Source: an uncultured Lachnospiraceae bacterium
GTDB lineage: Bacteria; Bacillota; Clostridia; Lachnospirales; Lachnospiraceae
Reading direction: 5' to 3'
NCBI GenBank assembly: GCA_910577825.1
Contig: CAJTOK010000057.1
Span: 1 to 17,956, forward strand
Length of the DNA: 17,956 nucleotides
Shown: one piece after another, positions 1-7,789 of the stretch
Position numbering within the stretch: the stretch's first letter is position 1
Layout: the number at the start of each line of letters is the position of its first letter
Translations under genes and position numbers: made by a program
Notes under the pieces: generated by a model
Database searches by the model: none
Told to the model about the DNA's origin: nothing
Seen by the model: the letters and a program-made list of their open reading frames with translations, nothing else

Positions 1-1
1 T

Positions 2-24
2 TGCTAAAGTATAGCAGGTTTTTT
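2..24 (+). terminator. Hairpin plus T-run at the left edge, possible terminator
   Basis: A 5-bp stem (TGCTA/TAGCA, loop AAGTA) is followed by GG and six T residues. It would terminate a plus-strand gene to the left of the window. The stem may be longer, since the window starts here. Positions 25-67 hold nothing else I recognise; the minus-strand DUF5711-like gene ends at 68. Confidence 0.4.
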
Positions 25-67
25 ATAATATTTTCAAAAGACTAATTGAAGTTTATTTTCTTAAAAG

Positions 68-1258
68 TTAAGAGCCCTGTTTTTTAAGTTTTATCTCCTG
101 GATTTTATCATCCATAACAAAATAATACCTGTTAATCCCCTTTGCTGGAAGAAAATATAAAATTTTGCCACCTGCCTGGCATGACAATTTCTTAACCCCG
201 TTTATACGGAATATTTCACACTCTGATGCCGAATTAAACAATATTTCATCATTGCCATACATCCTGACTGTATTATAATTATTATTAAACCCAAGGTCTA
301 ACACTTTCTGTCCAGAAAGGTCATATACTTTCATCTGGTATGGCCTTGTACTGCTGATGTTCTCAAAAACCATGCCCACATACTTGCTATTGCAGAAAGC
401 ACTTTTTATCTTCTCCTCATATGTATTAGAATATGACTCCCTGGGCTTTTTTGCATTCCTCCATATACTGAAACCATTATCAGTAAATATACATATATTA
501 TCACTGTTAAGAAATCTTACATCTGAAATTACTGTTTCATCATAATTTTTAGCACCAACAAGGCAGTTTGTATTTTTACCTACATCTGTAAAATCATAAA
601 AAGCTGCCCTGCTCTGTATTTTTCCATTTGTCACACATACATATGCCGCTATAAGGTTTGTACCTTCTGGTGATATATCAATGCACACAGGATATCCCTC
701 ATCAACATTAGTTGGTATCTCCACAAGAAGCCTGTTTGATACGTCATATGGATTGTAAATATTTATAACATTAGAAGTTGCCTGTTCAAGAAGCACGGCA
801 ATAATCCCGCTTTCAGAAACGCTTGCCTGTACTATAGGATAATCTGTTGTAACTTCTTTGCCCTGTCCCTCCCCGTTATATACAAAAAGGGTCTTGCCTC
901 CTATATCTGCTGCCACAACATATTTACCGCAGACATCTGCTGCTGGTGAAACCATATTGTAGCTTCCATTCCATATTGTGCTGCCAGAAGCATCAAGTGC
1001 AGAAATGCCATCACGGTTATACCTTAACACTTTATTATCATATGAAGTATATTTAACAAAACTGTCACTTGTTACAGATACTTCTTTTGCAACCTCATAA
1101 GAAGTATATCTTCTGTTCATAAATGAATTGACAAGCAGGATAAATATTACTGACGCAACAACTATACATGCAGTACATATTACTATAAATAATATAATCT
1201 TACGCCTTCGTCTGCTGATAACAGCTATATCCTGTGAACGTCCAACAAAACTAACCAT
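68..1258 (-). CDS. DUF5711-like membrane-anchored beta-propeller-like protein
   Basis: A 396-residue protein with a short N-terminal cytoplasmic part rich in Arg/Lys (RRRRK at 16-20), one hydrophobic segment at about 21-44, and a roughly 350-residue outside domain. That domain has short beta-rich stretches with repeated Gly/Asp turns, suggesting a WD40-like propeller. The pattern matches the DUF5711 family common in Lachnospiraceae; I recognise it by layout and the propeller-like tail, not by a catalytic motif. Start chosen at the ATG at 1258 because AGAGG sits 8 nt upstream; the frame opens earlier at a GTG (1291) with no ribosome binding site. It lies 108 nt downstream of the LysM gene on the same strand but has its own promoter candidate, so it may be transcribed both ways. 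Function unknown; a role at the cell envelope is inferred from topology and neighbour. Confidence 0.7.
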   Translation of the reverse strand: MVSFVGRSQDIAVISRRRRKIILFIVICTACIVVASVIFILLVNSFMNRRYTSYEVAKEVSVTSDSFVKYTSYDNKVLRYNRDGISALDASGSTIWNGSYNMVSPAADVCGKYVVAADIGGKTLFVYNGEGQGKEVTTDYPIVQASVSESGIIAVLLEQATSNVINIYNPYDVSNRLLVEIPTNVDEGYPVCIDISPEGTNLIAAYVCVTNGKIQSRAAFYDFTDVGKNTNCLVGAKNYDETVISDVRFLNSDNICIFTDNGFSIWRNAKKPRESYSNTYEEKIKSAFCNSKYVGMVFENISSTRPYQMKVYDLSGQKVLDLGFNNNYNTVRMYGNDEILFNSASECEIFRINGVKKLSCQAGGKILYFLPAKGINRYYFVMDDKIQEIKLKKQGS

Positions 1259-1302
1259 ATACCATTCCTCTGTTCTTATGTTTTTTATCACTGTGAATAT
1301 TA

Positions 1303-1331
1303 AGTATAACTTACTGGATAATACAAAGCAA
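1303..1331 (-). promoter_or_regulatory. Sigma-A-like promoter for the DUF5711-like gene
   Basis: On the minus strand TTGCTT (1331-1326) and TATACT (1308-1303) are separated by 17 nt. Transcription would start near 1296, giving a leader of about 40 nt before the ATG at 1258. Confidence 0.5.
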
Positions 1332-1366
1332 GCAAAAAATACAGGTTAATGGCAGATAATAAAAAT

Positions 1367-2632
1367 TTACGAAAAATCAGGTAATATTATACATTCACCT
1401 TCATATATTTTATCAGAGTTCTTTATATTGTTTACTTTCATCACCTTGTCCAGATAATAAAATGAATGGTACTGTTTCCAGACAATCTGGCTTAATGTAT
1501 CGCCTGCACTTACAATATAGCTGTCATATTTTCCATCATATTTAATTGTTTTCTTTGTACTGCCATTATTCTTTTTGCTATTAGAAGTTTTATTGCTTTT
1601 TTTGCTGCCATCTGTGCCTGTACTTTCATTATTGTTTCCTGATGGCTTTTTAGATGCGCCAGCCGCCGGTGTGGCAGTTACAGTGCCTTTGTTTTTTTCT
1701 GGTGCTTCTTTTCCTGGATTATCTGTTTTCTTTTTATTTGTTTTGCCAGCTTTCCCGGTGTTTTCTTCTTTTACTGTGCTTCCATCTGTCATAACAGGCT
1801 GTACCATGCTGCTTCCTATATAGCTTTCTACAGCTGCCATAGCTTCTTCAAGGTACTGGATTTTGTCCATGCTTTTATACAGCAGGCTTCCAACAGCTAT
1901 AATCATAACAAACATTGCTGTTATTGCTGCATAACCCAGATGTTTTGTCTTAATTGCCCTTGTATCCTCTTTTTCTTTAATTACAGTCCGCATATTTTCA
2001 GTAACATTATCTTTATAGGCAGATTCAATGCTTTTTTTGCCTTTTCCTTTCAGCATATAATCCTGCATCTGCGGGTTTTTCTCATAATAAACCACAAAAC
2101 CTGGCTGTTCTGCCAGATTACCATTTTTCCACACAAAAATTTTTTCTTCCTTTTCTGACATATCTGTTACATATAGAATTTTTCCATTTTCACTAAAAAA
2201 CTTCCCGTGGATTTGCCTTACTGAAATATCTGCTTTACTGTTCCACATGCTTACCCCGCATCCCCATCCAATCATTTGTGCCCCAGGGAAACTTTCATTC
2301 ATATCCTCATATACCTGGTTCCATTTATTAGCAGTAAGTTCTTTTGGCCCTTCCATTACATCACATTGTACCTGTACTGCACCATAAATAAATACGCAGC
2401 CTGCTGCCTGTTCTTTTCCCTTTTTGCCAAGGAATACAACTATTGCCTTCTCGTGTTTTTCAGTAAATATCTGGTGTATATATGTCATTACATAATCTTC
2501 TATGTATATTTTAAGGCTTCCATTTGTTTCACCAATCTGTCTTATATTTTCTGGCAGCCGGCTATATACATATTCCTTATGTGCTGACTCTTTAGCGTAC
2601 TGGCCCAGGTTACCAAATCTCTTAGTTTCCAT
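1367..2632 (-). CDS. LysM protein with single membrane segment and MPN/JAB-like N-terminal domain
   Basis: A 421-residue protein in four parts. Residues about 40-185 form a globular domain before the membrane segment, resembling an MPN (JAB1/Mov34) fold: a hydrophobic strand (IVVFLG at 64-69), then MIGWGCGVSMWNSKADI (120-136), similar to the GWYHSHP...LS..D core but without the HxH metal ligands. Residues 231-253 are a membrane helix, 256-270 a short helix, 275-365 a Lys/Thr/Ser/Gly/Asn-rich linker typical of wall-spanning segments. Residues 370-418 are a LysM domain (YIVSAGDTLSQIVWKQY ... NNIKNSDKIYEGECIILP), which binds peptidoglycan. The expected topology is N-terminal domain inside, LysM outside. 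The start at the ATG at 2632 follows AAAGGG (11 nt); an upstream TTG at 2731 in the same frame is less likely. Function unknown; an envelope-linked scaffold or sensor is inference. Confidence 0.75.
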   Translation of the reverse strand: METKRFGNLGQYAKESAHKEYVYSRLPENIRQIGETNGSLKIYIEDYVMTYIHQIFTEKHEKAIVVFLGKKGKEQAAGCVFIYGAVQVQCDVMEGPKELTANKWNQVYEDMNESFPGAQMIGWGCGVSMWNSKADISVRQIHGKFFSENGKILYVTDMSEKEEKIFVWKNGNLAEQPGFVVYYEKNPQMQDYMLKGKGKKSIESAYKDNVTENMRTVIKEKEDTRAIKTKHLGYAAITAMFVMIIAVGSLLYKSMDKIQYLEEAMAAVESYIGSSMVQPVMTDGSTVKEENTGKAGKTNKKKTDNPGKEAPEKNKGTVTATPAAGASKKPSGNNNESTGTDGSKKSNKTSNSKKNNGSTKKTIKYDGKYDSYIVSAGDTLSQIVWKQYHSFYYLDKVMKVNNIKNSDKIYEGECIILPDFS

Positions 2633-2791
2633 TCCGCACACAACCCTTTCTGACAAATATATTTCCTGATAAACAAAGGATACAGGAATTGTAACACTGG
2701 GGGTATGCCGTTTTTGTCGAAAACAGGACAAGCATATGTATATCTTGGTACTAAAATTCGACCTGCATTAACAAAGCAAAAAATAACCCAT

Positions 2792-2820
2792 AGACCTTTT
2801 ATCCTGGCTATGGTATACTT
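2792..2820 (+). promoter_or_regulatory. Extended -10 promoter upstream of the alpha/beta hydrolase
   Basis: TAGACC (2792-2797), 17 nt, then TATACT (2815-2820), preceded by TGG, which fits an extended -10. Transcription would start near 2827, about 20 nt before the AGGAGG at 2848-2853. Confidence 0.5.
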
Positions 2821-2855
2821 ATGTTTTAAGGAAATTTCTTTAAAGACAGGAGGTT

Positions 2856-3500
2856 TTGGATATAGAAAATAAAAATTATATTTTTTTACACGGGCTGGGG
2901 CAGACAGCAGCAAGCTGGGATAAAACTTTTTCTATCCTGCATATACAGAATCCAGCCTGCCCGGATTTGTTCCAGATGTTAAAAGGCCAGGATATAAATT
3001 ATCCTAATCTGTACAGCCAGTTTGAAAAATACTGCAATGGATTTTCTGGCGGGCTGCATATATGTGGTATCTCCCTTGGCGCAGTTTTAGCATTAAATTA
3101 TACATTAGGGCACTTGCAAAAAGTACAGTCACTGGTTTTAATAGCCCCACAGTACAAGATGCCGAAGGGAATGCTTTATATACAGGATATATTATTCCGT
3201 TTTATGCCAGAAACAATGTTTTCAGGGATGGGTATACCTAAAAAAGATATATTATCTTTAACAAAATCCATGTTAAACCTGGATTTCCAGAAAGAGCTGG
3301 GAAGGCTTGCCTGCCCGGTTATGGTGGCCTGTGGTGAAAAGGATAAAGCAAACAGAAAGGCAGCCGCCAGAATACATAATAAGATTAAAGGCTCAAAACT
3401 TTATTTTATAGAAAAGGCCGGACATGAGGCCAATGTTGAAGCACCAGAAAAATTAGCAAATCTTATAGAAATGTTCTGGATAAATAACAGCGGATTGTAA
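2856..3500 (+). CDS. Alpha/beta hydrolase family protein
   Basis: A 214-residue single-domain alpha/beta hydrolase. Visible signatures: HGLG at 12-15 (oxyanion loop), nucleophile elbow GISLG at 71-75 with Ser73, acid Asp163 in CGEKD, and catalytic His190 in KAGHEAN. The substrate cannot be told; esterase or lipase-like activity is likely for a short family member with a small cap (about 100-140). The start is odd. A stop codon at 2841 blocks upstream extension and no ATG lies near the beginning. TTG at 2856 is only 2 nt after a perfect AGGAGG, while an in-frame ATA at 2862 sits at the ideal 8 nt. I keep TTG as the conventional choice. The gene is divergent from the LysM gene and 64 nt upstream of the YyaC-family gene, which may be cotranscribed. 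Confidence 0.85.
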   Translation: MDIENKNYIFLHGLGQTAASWDKTFSILHIQNPACPDLFQMLKGQDINYPNLYSQFEKYCNGFSGGLHICGISLGAVLALNYTLGHLQKVQSLVLIAPQYKMPKGMLYIQDILFRFMPETMFSGMGIPKKDILSLTKSMLNLDFQKELGRLACPVMVACGEKDKANRKAAARIHNKIKGSKLYFIEKAGHEANVEAPEKLANLIEMFWINNSGL

Positions 3501-3564
3501 TATAGAATAAAATATTTTTACTGGGGCATACTTAGGCATATAACAAAAAGGAAGGTTAAATTAT

Positions 3565-4155
3565 ATGCCAGCTATATCAACCGGAATAAAATATTTTAAT
3601 ATATACCGCTCTGCGTCATTTTCCAAATTTGTCAGTACAGTTAACTGCCATTATGAAGAATGTTATAACAATAACCAGAATATAGTGTTCCTCTGTATTG
3701 GCTCTGACCGTGCAACTGGCGACTGCCTGGGTCCTGTTACTGGCCATATTCTTACAAAAAGCCAGAAGAACCTGCCTGTTTTTGGTACGCTTTCGTCACC
3801 TGTGCACGCCCAGAACCTGGGCAGCACTATTGAATATATATATAATGCAGTCCCAAGGCCATATATTGTGGCAATAGATGCTTCACTTGGGATAAGGCAG
3901 CATATCGGGCATGTCACATCAGGAACCGGCCCTCTTTCGCCAGGTATTGGTGTTAATAAAAAACTGCCTTGTGTTGGTGACGCTTTTATTACAGGTATTG
4001 TTAATACTTCTAATTCCAACAGCCACCTGACTTTGCAGACCACAAAACTTTCTACAGTAGTAGACCTTGCAGAATTTATTGCCAAAGGCATTTTAAAAGC
4101 AGCTGGAAAAAGAACAGATTTACATGTCTGTTCTTCCTTCCAGTGCCCTGTATAA
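3565..4155 (+). CDS. yyaC: YyaC-family (DUF1256) putative spore protease-fold protein
   Basis: A 196-residue protein of the YyaC/DUF1256 family, related in fold to the germination protease GPR and the HybD-type peptidases. Recognisable motifs: CIGSDRATGDCLGPVTG (44-60), VAIDASLG (102-109), GTGPLSPGIGVNKKLP (120-135) and VGDAFITGIVN (137-147). Family members are sporulation-associated in Bacillus, but the biochemical activity is not established. The ATG at 3565 follows AAGGAAGG by 7 nt. The last 36 nt overlap the convergent recR gene, and a terminator hairpin lies inside the overlap. A weak promoter-like pair (TTTACT, 16 nt, TATAAC) lies in the 64-nt gap before it; cotranscription with the hydrolase is equally possible. 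Confidence 0.88.
   Translation: MPAISTGIKYFNIYRSASFSKFVSTVNCHYEECYNNNQNIVFLCIGSDRATGDCLGPVTGHILTKSQKNLPVFGTLSSPVHAQNLGSTIEYIYNAVPRPYIVAIDASLGIRQHIGHVTSGTGPLSPGIGVNKKLPCVGDAFITGIVNTSNSNSHLTLQTTKLSTVVDLAEFIAKGILKAAGKRTDLHVCSSFQCPV
4107..4135 (-). terminator. Intrinsic terminator inside the recR/yyaC tail-to-tail overlap
   Basis: A perfect 9-bp inverted repeat (AAGAACAGA 4110-4118, TCTGTTCTT 4127-4135) with an 8-nt loop. Read on the minus strand, the stem runs into five T residues (4111-4107), a good intrinsic terminator for the glgP-to-recR transcript. The recR stop codon (4122-4120) lies in the loop. Read on the plus strand, the following T-run is interrupted by C, so termination of yyaC would be weaker. 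Confidence 0.75.
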
Positions 4156-4716
4156 AGTTACTTCATCAATATATTCCAGGTCCCCGCCTGCAGGTACGCC
4201 GCTTGCAATGCGGCTGACCTTTATTCCAAGTGGTTTTACAAGCTTGCTGATATATGCAGCAGTTGTATCACCTTCAAGGTTTTTGTTTGTTGCAACAATT
4301 ACTTCGTCCACATCTTTGCCAAGCCTTGCCATAAGTTCACGAAGCCTTATATCATCCGGGCCTGTGCCAGCCATTGGCGAAATAGCGCCATGCAGCACAT
4401 GGTATACGCCTTCATATTTGCCTGTTTTCTCATACGCTGCCAGGTCTCTTGGATTTTCAACCACCATTATATATTTATGGTCCCTCTGCCCGCTTGCGCA
4501 GATTGGACAGAGTTCATTATCCGTATATGTACAGCATTCTTTGCAGTAACGTACCTTTGCCTTGGCATTTACCATAGCCCCTGCAAGGGATTTAACCTGC
4601 TCTTCCGGCAGGTTCACTATATGGAAAGCAAGCCTTTGTGCAGACTTTGCCCCTATGCCGGGAAGCTTTGAAAGCTGTTCTATAAGATTGCTAATCTGTG
4701 TACTGTAAAATTCCAT
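4120..4716 (-). CDS. recR: Recombination mediator RecR
   Basis: A 198-residue RecR of typical length. RecR works with RecO (and RecF) to load RecA onto SSB-covered single-stranded DNA at gaps. Order of parts: helix-hairpin-helix LSKLPGIGAKSAQRLAF (15-31), C4 zinc finger (Cys58, Cys61, Cys70, Cys73), Toprim domain from about residue 80 with VVENPRD (85-91) and the GTGPDDIRL segment (117-125), and the C-terminal SRIASGVPAGGDLEYID region. The start at 4716 is preceded by a G-rich GGGGGCAGG stretch, 15 nt after the ybaB stop, consistent with cotranscription. The gene ends inside the yyaC 3' end. Confidence 0.97.
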   Translation of the reverse strand: MEFYSTQISNLIEQLSKLPGIGAKSAQRLAFHIVNLPEEQVKSLAGAMVNAKAKVRYCKECCTYTDNELCPICASGQRDHKYIMVVENPRDLAAYEKTGKYEGVYHVLHGAISPMAGTGPDDIRLRELMARLGKDVDEVIVATNKNLEGDTTAAYISKLVKPLGIKVSRIASGVPAGGDLEYIDEVTLYRALEGRTDM

Positions 4717-4731
4717 ATCTGCCTGCCCCCG

Positions 4732-5082
4732 TCAGAACAGCCCGCCAAGCCCTCCAAGGCCGCCTGTAAGCTGCTGCATCATTGCTGCATTTTCTTCTTC
4801 CATCTTGCGGAGTGCTTCATTGGATGCAGCTACTATTAAGTCCTCAAGCATCTCTATATCATCAGGGTCAACAACTTCTGGTGAAAGTTTTACAGAAAGA
4901 ATTTCCTTTTTGCCTGATACTTTAACAGTAACAGCACCGCCGCCAGCTGATGCCTCCCACTCTTTATCCTCAAATTCCTTTGACTTCTCTTCCATCTGCT
5001 TCTGCATGCGCTGTGCCTGTTTCATAATATTATTCATATTGCCAGGCATAGCACCACCTGGAAAACCTCCGCGTCTTGCCAT
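4732..5082 (-). CDS. ybaB: YbaB/EbfC family nucleoid-associated protein
   Basis: A 116-residue small DNA-binding protein of the YbaB/EbfC family. The N-terminus is Gly/Met-rich (FPGGAMPGNMNN), followed by an amphipathic helix (IMKQAQRMQKQMEEKSKEF), the core strand segment GGGAVTVKVSGKKEILSVKL (47-66), the DPDDIEMLEDLIVAASNEA helix region, and a Gly/Leu-rich tail. Family members form dimers that bind DNA as nucleoid proteins. The start is set at the ATG at 5082, 8 nt after GGAGG; a TTG five codons upstream overlaps that ribosome binding site and is unlikely. It sits between dnaX and recR, the usual bacterial order. Confidence 0.95.
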   Translation of the reverse strand: MARRGGFPGGAMPGNMNNIMKQAQRMQKQMEEKSKEFEDKEWEASAGGGAVTVKVSGKKEILSVKLSPEVVDPDDIEMLEDLIVAASNEALRKMEEENAAMMQQLTGGLGGLGGLF

Positions 5083-5114
5083 TACTAAATCCTCCAATTA
5101 TATTTTTATAAAAA

Positions 5115-6698
5115 CTATATATATTCTATTCCATCAAAATGTATTATCTGTGACAAATCAGTAAATTGTGAATTAATTTCTTCTGTTACTGTCCTTGTTT
5201 CTATTACAGCTTCTTTGCCTGTTATATTTAGTATAATAGTTTCCAGTGCTTCAAGCGGCCTTCCATCTTCCTTTCTAAAATACGCTTCATCTACAGGGTC
5301 TGTAAACTGCAGTATTAGTGCACCGCTTTCTGATACAATTTTCTTTACATTAACAAGCATATCCTGTTCTACCCTGCCACATTGCTGTATTATTTTATTC
5401 CAGTTTTTAATTATATCCTTTATATCTTCTGGTACTGCTTTCTGGGGAGTTTTTTCTTTATTACCCTCTGGCTGGCTTTCTCCATAAGCAGGGCTGGCAG
5501 CAGGCATTGCTGTATTAACGGGTGCTGCCACGCCATTTGCCATTATGCTGCCAAGCTGTTTTTCAAGTACCGCAAGCCTTGTAATAACTGACTGGAAATC
5601 CTGTTCTGCATCCATCTGCGGCTTACAGAGTTTTATAAGGCATATTTCCACAAGCACACGCTTCTGTGTGGCATATTTTATCTGTCCTGACAGTTCAGAA
5701 AGTATCCGTATATACCTTGTTAAAACTTCCATATTAGTCCTGGCGGCATCCTGCTGCATATTAAGAAGCTGTTCTGTGGAAACGTCAACAATGTCTGCGC
5801 CTCCGCCAAGTATTACCAGGAGGTTTCTTAAATACCATGTAAATTCTGTTATAAACTGGTTTAAATCCCTGCCTGCCATTATCATATCACCAGCCAGCCT
5901 GATACAGCTTATGGTATCAGAATTAATGATATTATTAAACATGCTGCTGTATACACTTGTATCAACTGCACCTAGTACCTCAAGCACATTGTCATAGGAT
6001 AATTTCTGTCCTGGATAGAATGCAATGCACTGGTCAAGCAGGCTTAACGCATCCCTTAATGAACCATCTGCAGTTTTTGCTATATACTGGAGTGCCCTGT
6101 CCTCTGCACTTACGCCCTCTTTATCCATAAGTTCATTAAGCCTGTCTGCTATTGTCCCGGCAGGTATACGCTTAAAATCGTATCTCTGGCATCTTGACAA
6201 TATTGTAATTGGTATCTTATGTGCCTCTGTTGTTGCAAGTATAAATATTACATATGGCGGTGGTTCTTCCAATGTTTTAAGCAGGGCATTAAATGCGCCT
6301 GTAGAAAGCATATGGACTTCATCTATAATATATACCTTATACCTGCCTTCTGCTGGTGAATACTGCACTTCCTCAATAATTTCCCTGATATTTGCGACGC
6401 CATTATTTGACGCCGCATCTATCTCTATTACATTCATTGACGCCTGCCTGTTAATCTTCTGGCATGTGCTGCACTGGTTACACGGGCTTCCATTCTGTGG
6501 GTTTTCACAGTTTACTGCCTTTGCAAGTATTTTTGCCACAGTTGTCTTTCCTGTGCCCCTTGTGCCACAGAAAAGATAGGCATGGCTGGTACGTCCTGTC
6601 TGTATCTCATTCTTTAAGGTTGTAACAATATGTTCCTGTCCTTTTACATCATCAAAGCCTGCCGGACGGAACTTCCTGTATAACGCCATGTATGACAT
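5115..6698 (-). CDS. dnaX: DNA polymerase III subunit gamma/tau
   Basis: A 527-residue clamp-loader ATPase. Motifs: Walker A GTRGTGKT (45-52), zinc-binding cysteines 64, 73, 76 and 79, Walker B VYIIDE (122-127), sensor 1 ILATTEAHKIP and the SRC motif (168-170) carrying the arginine finger. Residues about 1-370 cover clamp-loader domains I-III, followed by a linker rich in Ala/Pro and a C-terminal domain expected to contact the polymerase. The ATG at 6698 is 2 nt after the pfkA stop. The GGTGAT at the end of pfkA can serve as an extended Shine-Dalgarno, so translation is probably coupled. A second ATG at 6689 is also possible. No clear slippery heptamer in the right phase was found, so I cannot support a separate gamma product. 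Confidence 0.97.
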   Translation of the reverse strand: MSYMALYRKFRPAGFDDVKGQEHIVTTLKNEIQTGRTSHAYLFCGTRGTGKTTVAKILAKAVNCENPQNGSPCNQCSTCQKINRQASMNVIEIDAASNNGVANIREIIEEVQYSPAEGRYKVYIIDEVHMLSTGAFNALLKTLEEPPPYVIFILATTEAHKIPITILSRCQRYDFKRIPAGTIADRLNELMDKEGVSAEDRALQYIAKTADGSLRDALSLLDQCIAFYPGQKLSYDNVLEVLGAVDTSVYSSMFNNIINSDTISCIRLAGDMIMAGRDLNQFITEFTWYLRNLLVILGGGADIVDVSTEQLLNMQQDAARTNMEVLTRYIRILSELSGQIKYATQKRVLVEICLIKLCKPQMDAEQDFQSVITRLAVLEKQLGSIMANGVAAPVNTAMPAASPAYGESQPEGNKEKTPQKAVPEDIKDIIKNWNKIIQQCGRVEQDMLVNVKKIVSESGALILQFTDPVDEAYFRKEDGRPLEALETIILNITGKEAVIETRTVTEEINSQFTDLSQIIHFDGIEYI

Positions 6699-6700
6699 AA

Positions 6701-7774
6701 TTAATCACCAAATGAAATTCCAAGCCCCTTTGCTTCTTTTATAATAGAAGAATCAGGATTAACTGTTTTAAGCTTTCCTGCAACTTCGCTAAGAGGTACA
6801 GGGATAATTTCATTATTCTTAATGCCTACCATATAGCCGTATTTACCTTCAATTATAAGCCTTGCAGCTGCTGAACCGAGCCTGCTTGAAATTACGCGGT
6901 CATATGGGCATGGCTCACCGCCACGCTGTGTATGGCCTGGCACTGTAATACGTACTTCCTGGCCTGTTCTTTCCTGTATCTCCTGTCCAATTTTATATGA
7001 TATTGAAGGATAGAGGTTTTCCTGTTTCTTTGCTTTAAGTTCCTTTTTGCTAAGTTTTGCATCTTCTTTTGAAATAGCGCCTTCCGCAACAGCAAGTATT
7101 GAAAACCTCTTGCCCTGCTTGTTCCTTTTGTCAAGGGCTTTTACTACAGAATTAATATCATATGGAATCTCTGGAAGAAGGATTATATCTGCACCGCCTG
7201 CAATTCCGGCATGGAGTGTAAGCCAGCCAACTTTATGCCCCATAACTTCTACAATAAATACCCTTCCATGTGATGCTGCAGTAGTATGGATGCAGTCAAT
7301 AGCATTAGTTGCAATATTTACTGCACTCTGGAAACCAAATGTAATATCAGTGCCCCAGATATCATTGTCAATAGTTTTTGGCAGGGTTACTACATTGCAG
7401 CCTTCCTCACTAAGCAGGTTAGCTGTTTTATGTGTGCCGTTGCCGCCAAGTATTACAAGGCAGTCAAGCCCCCATTTCTTATAATTCTCTTTCATTGCCT
7501 TTACTTTATCAAGGCCGTTTTCATCAGGCTCACGCATTTTCTTAAAAGGCTGCCTTGAAGTGCCTATAATTGTACCCCCCTCTGTAAGTATGCCTGAAAA
7601 ATCACCTGGTTTCATCTTTCTGTAATTGCCATAAATAAGTCCCTTATATCCTTCCAGAATACCATATACTTCAACATCATCATACTTCTGGTACAAGGTC
7701 TTGGCTACACCCCTCATTGTTGCGTTTAAGCTCTGGCAGTCACCGCCGCTTGTTAAAAATCCTACTTTTTTCAT
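6701..7774 (-). CDS. pfkA: 6-phosphofructokinase, group III-like
   Basis: A 357-residue phosphofructokinase, phosphorylating fructose 6-phosphate at C1 in glycolysis. Motifs: TSGGDCQSLNATMRG (8-22), GTSRQ (71-75), GGNGT (110-114), PKTIDND (132-138) with the catalytic Asp136, and VEVMGHKVGW (175-184). Two donor-site positions differ from the E. coli ATP enzyme: Asn112 replaces Asp103, and Lys133 replaces Gly124. Lys at the latter site is typical of pyrophosphate-using and mixed-group enzymes, while Gly113 (E. coli Gly104) is ATP-like, so the donor cannot be read with certainty. The ATG at 7774 is preceded by AAAGGCGGGG. It lies between the glgP group and dnaX, linking glycogen breakdown to glycolysis. 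Confidence 0.93.
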   Translation of the reverse strand: MKKVGFLTSGGDCQSLNATMRGVAKTLYQKYDDVEVYGILEGYKGLIYGNYRKMKPGDFSGILTEGGTIIGTSRQPFKKMREPDENGLDKVKAMKENYKKWGLDCLVILGGNGTHKTANLLSEEGCNVVTLPKTIDNDIWGTDITFGFQSAVNIATNAIDCIHTTAASHGRVFIVEVMGHKVGWLTLHAGIAGGADIILLPEIPYDINSVVKALDKRNKQGKRFSILAVAEGAISKEDAKLSKKELKAKKQENLYPSISYKIGQEIQERTGQEVRITVPGHTQRGGEPCPYDRVISSRLGSAAARLIIEGKYGYMVGIKNNEIIPVPLSEVAGKLKTVNPDSSIIKEAKGLGISFGD

Positions 7775-7789
7775 AAATCCCCGCCTTTC

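Noticed and set aside
2633..2731. Upstream TTG start for the LysM protein
   Set aside because: The extra 33 residues have no ribosome binding site and no domain pattern; the ATG at 2632 fits better.
2542..2913. Minus-strand open frame of 123 codons spanning the LysM gene start and the hydrolase start
   Set aside because: It overlaps two better-supported genes, has no ribosome binding site and no protein-like pattern.
6025..6579. Long plus-strand open frame opposite dnaX
   Set aside because: It is a frame shadow of dnaX: Ser/Ile-rich, without a ribosome binding site or recognisable domain.
5115..6698. Programmed frameshift in dnaX giving a separate gamma subunit
   Set aside because: The best A-run (GAA AAA ACT at the linker, near 5450) is not in the phase needed for a slippery heptamer, and no supporting stem was found.
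6699..6700. SRP RNA or tRNA gene next to dnaX, as in Bacillus
   Set aside because: Only 2 nt separate pfkA and dnaX, so there is no room, and no such RNA is visible nearby.
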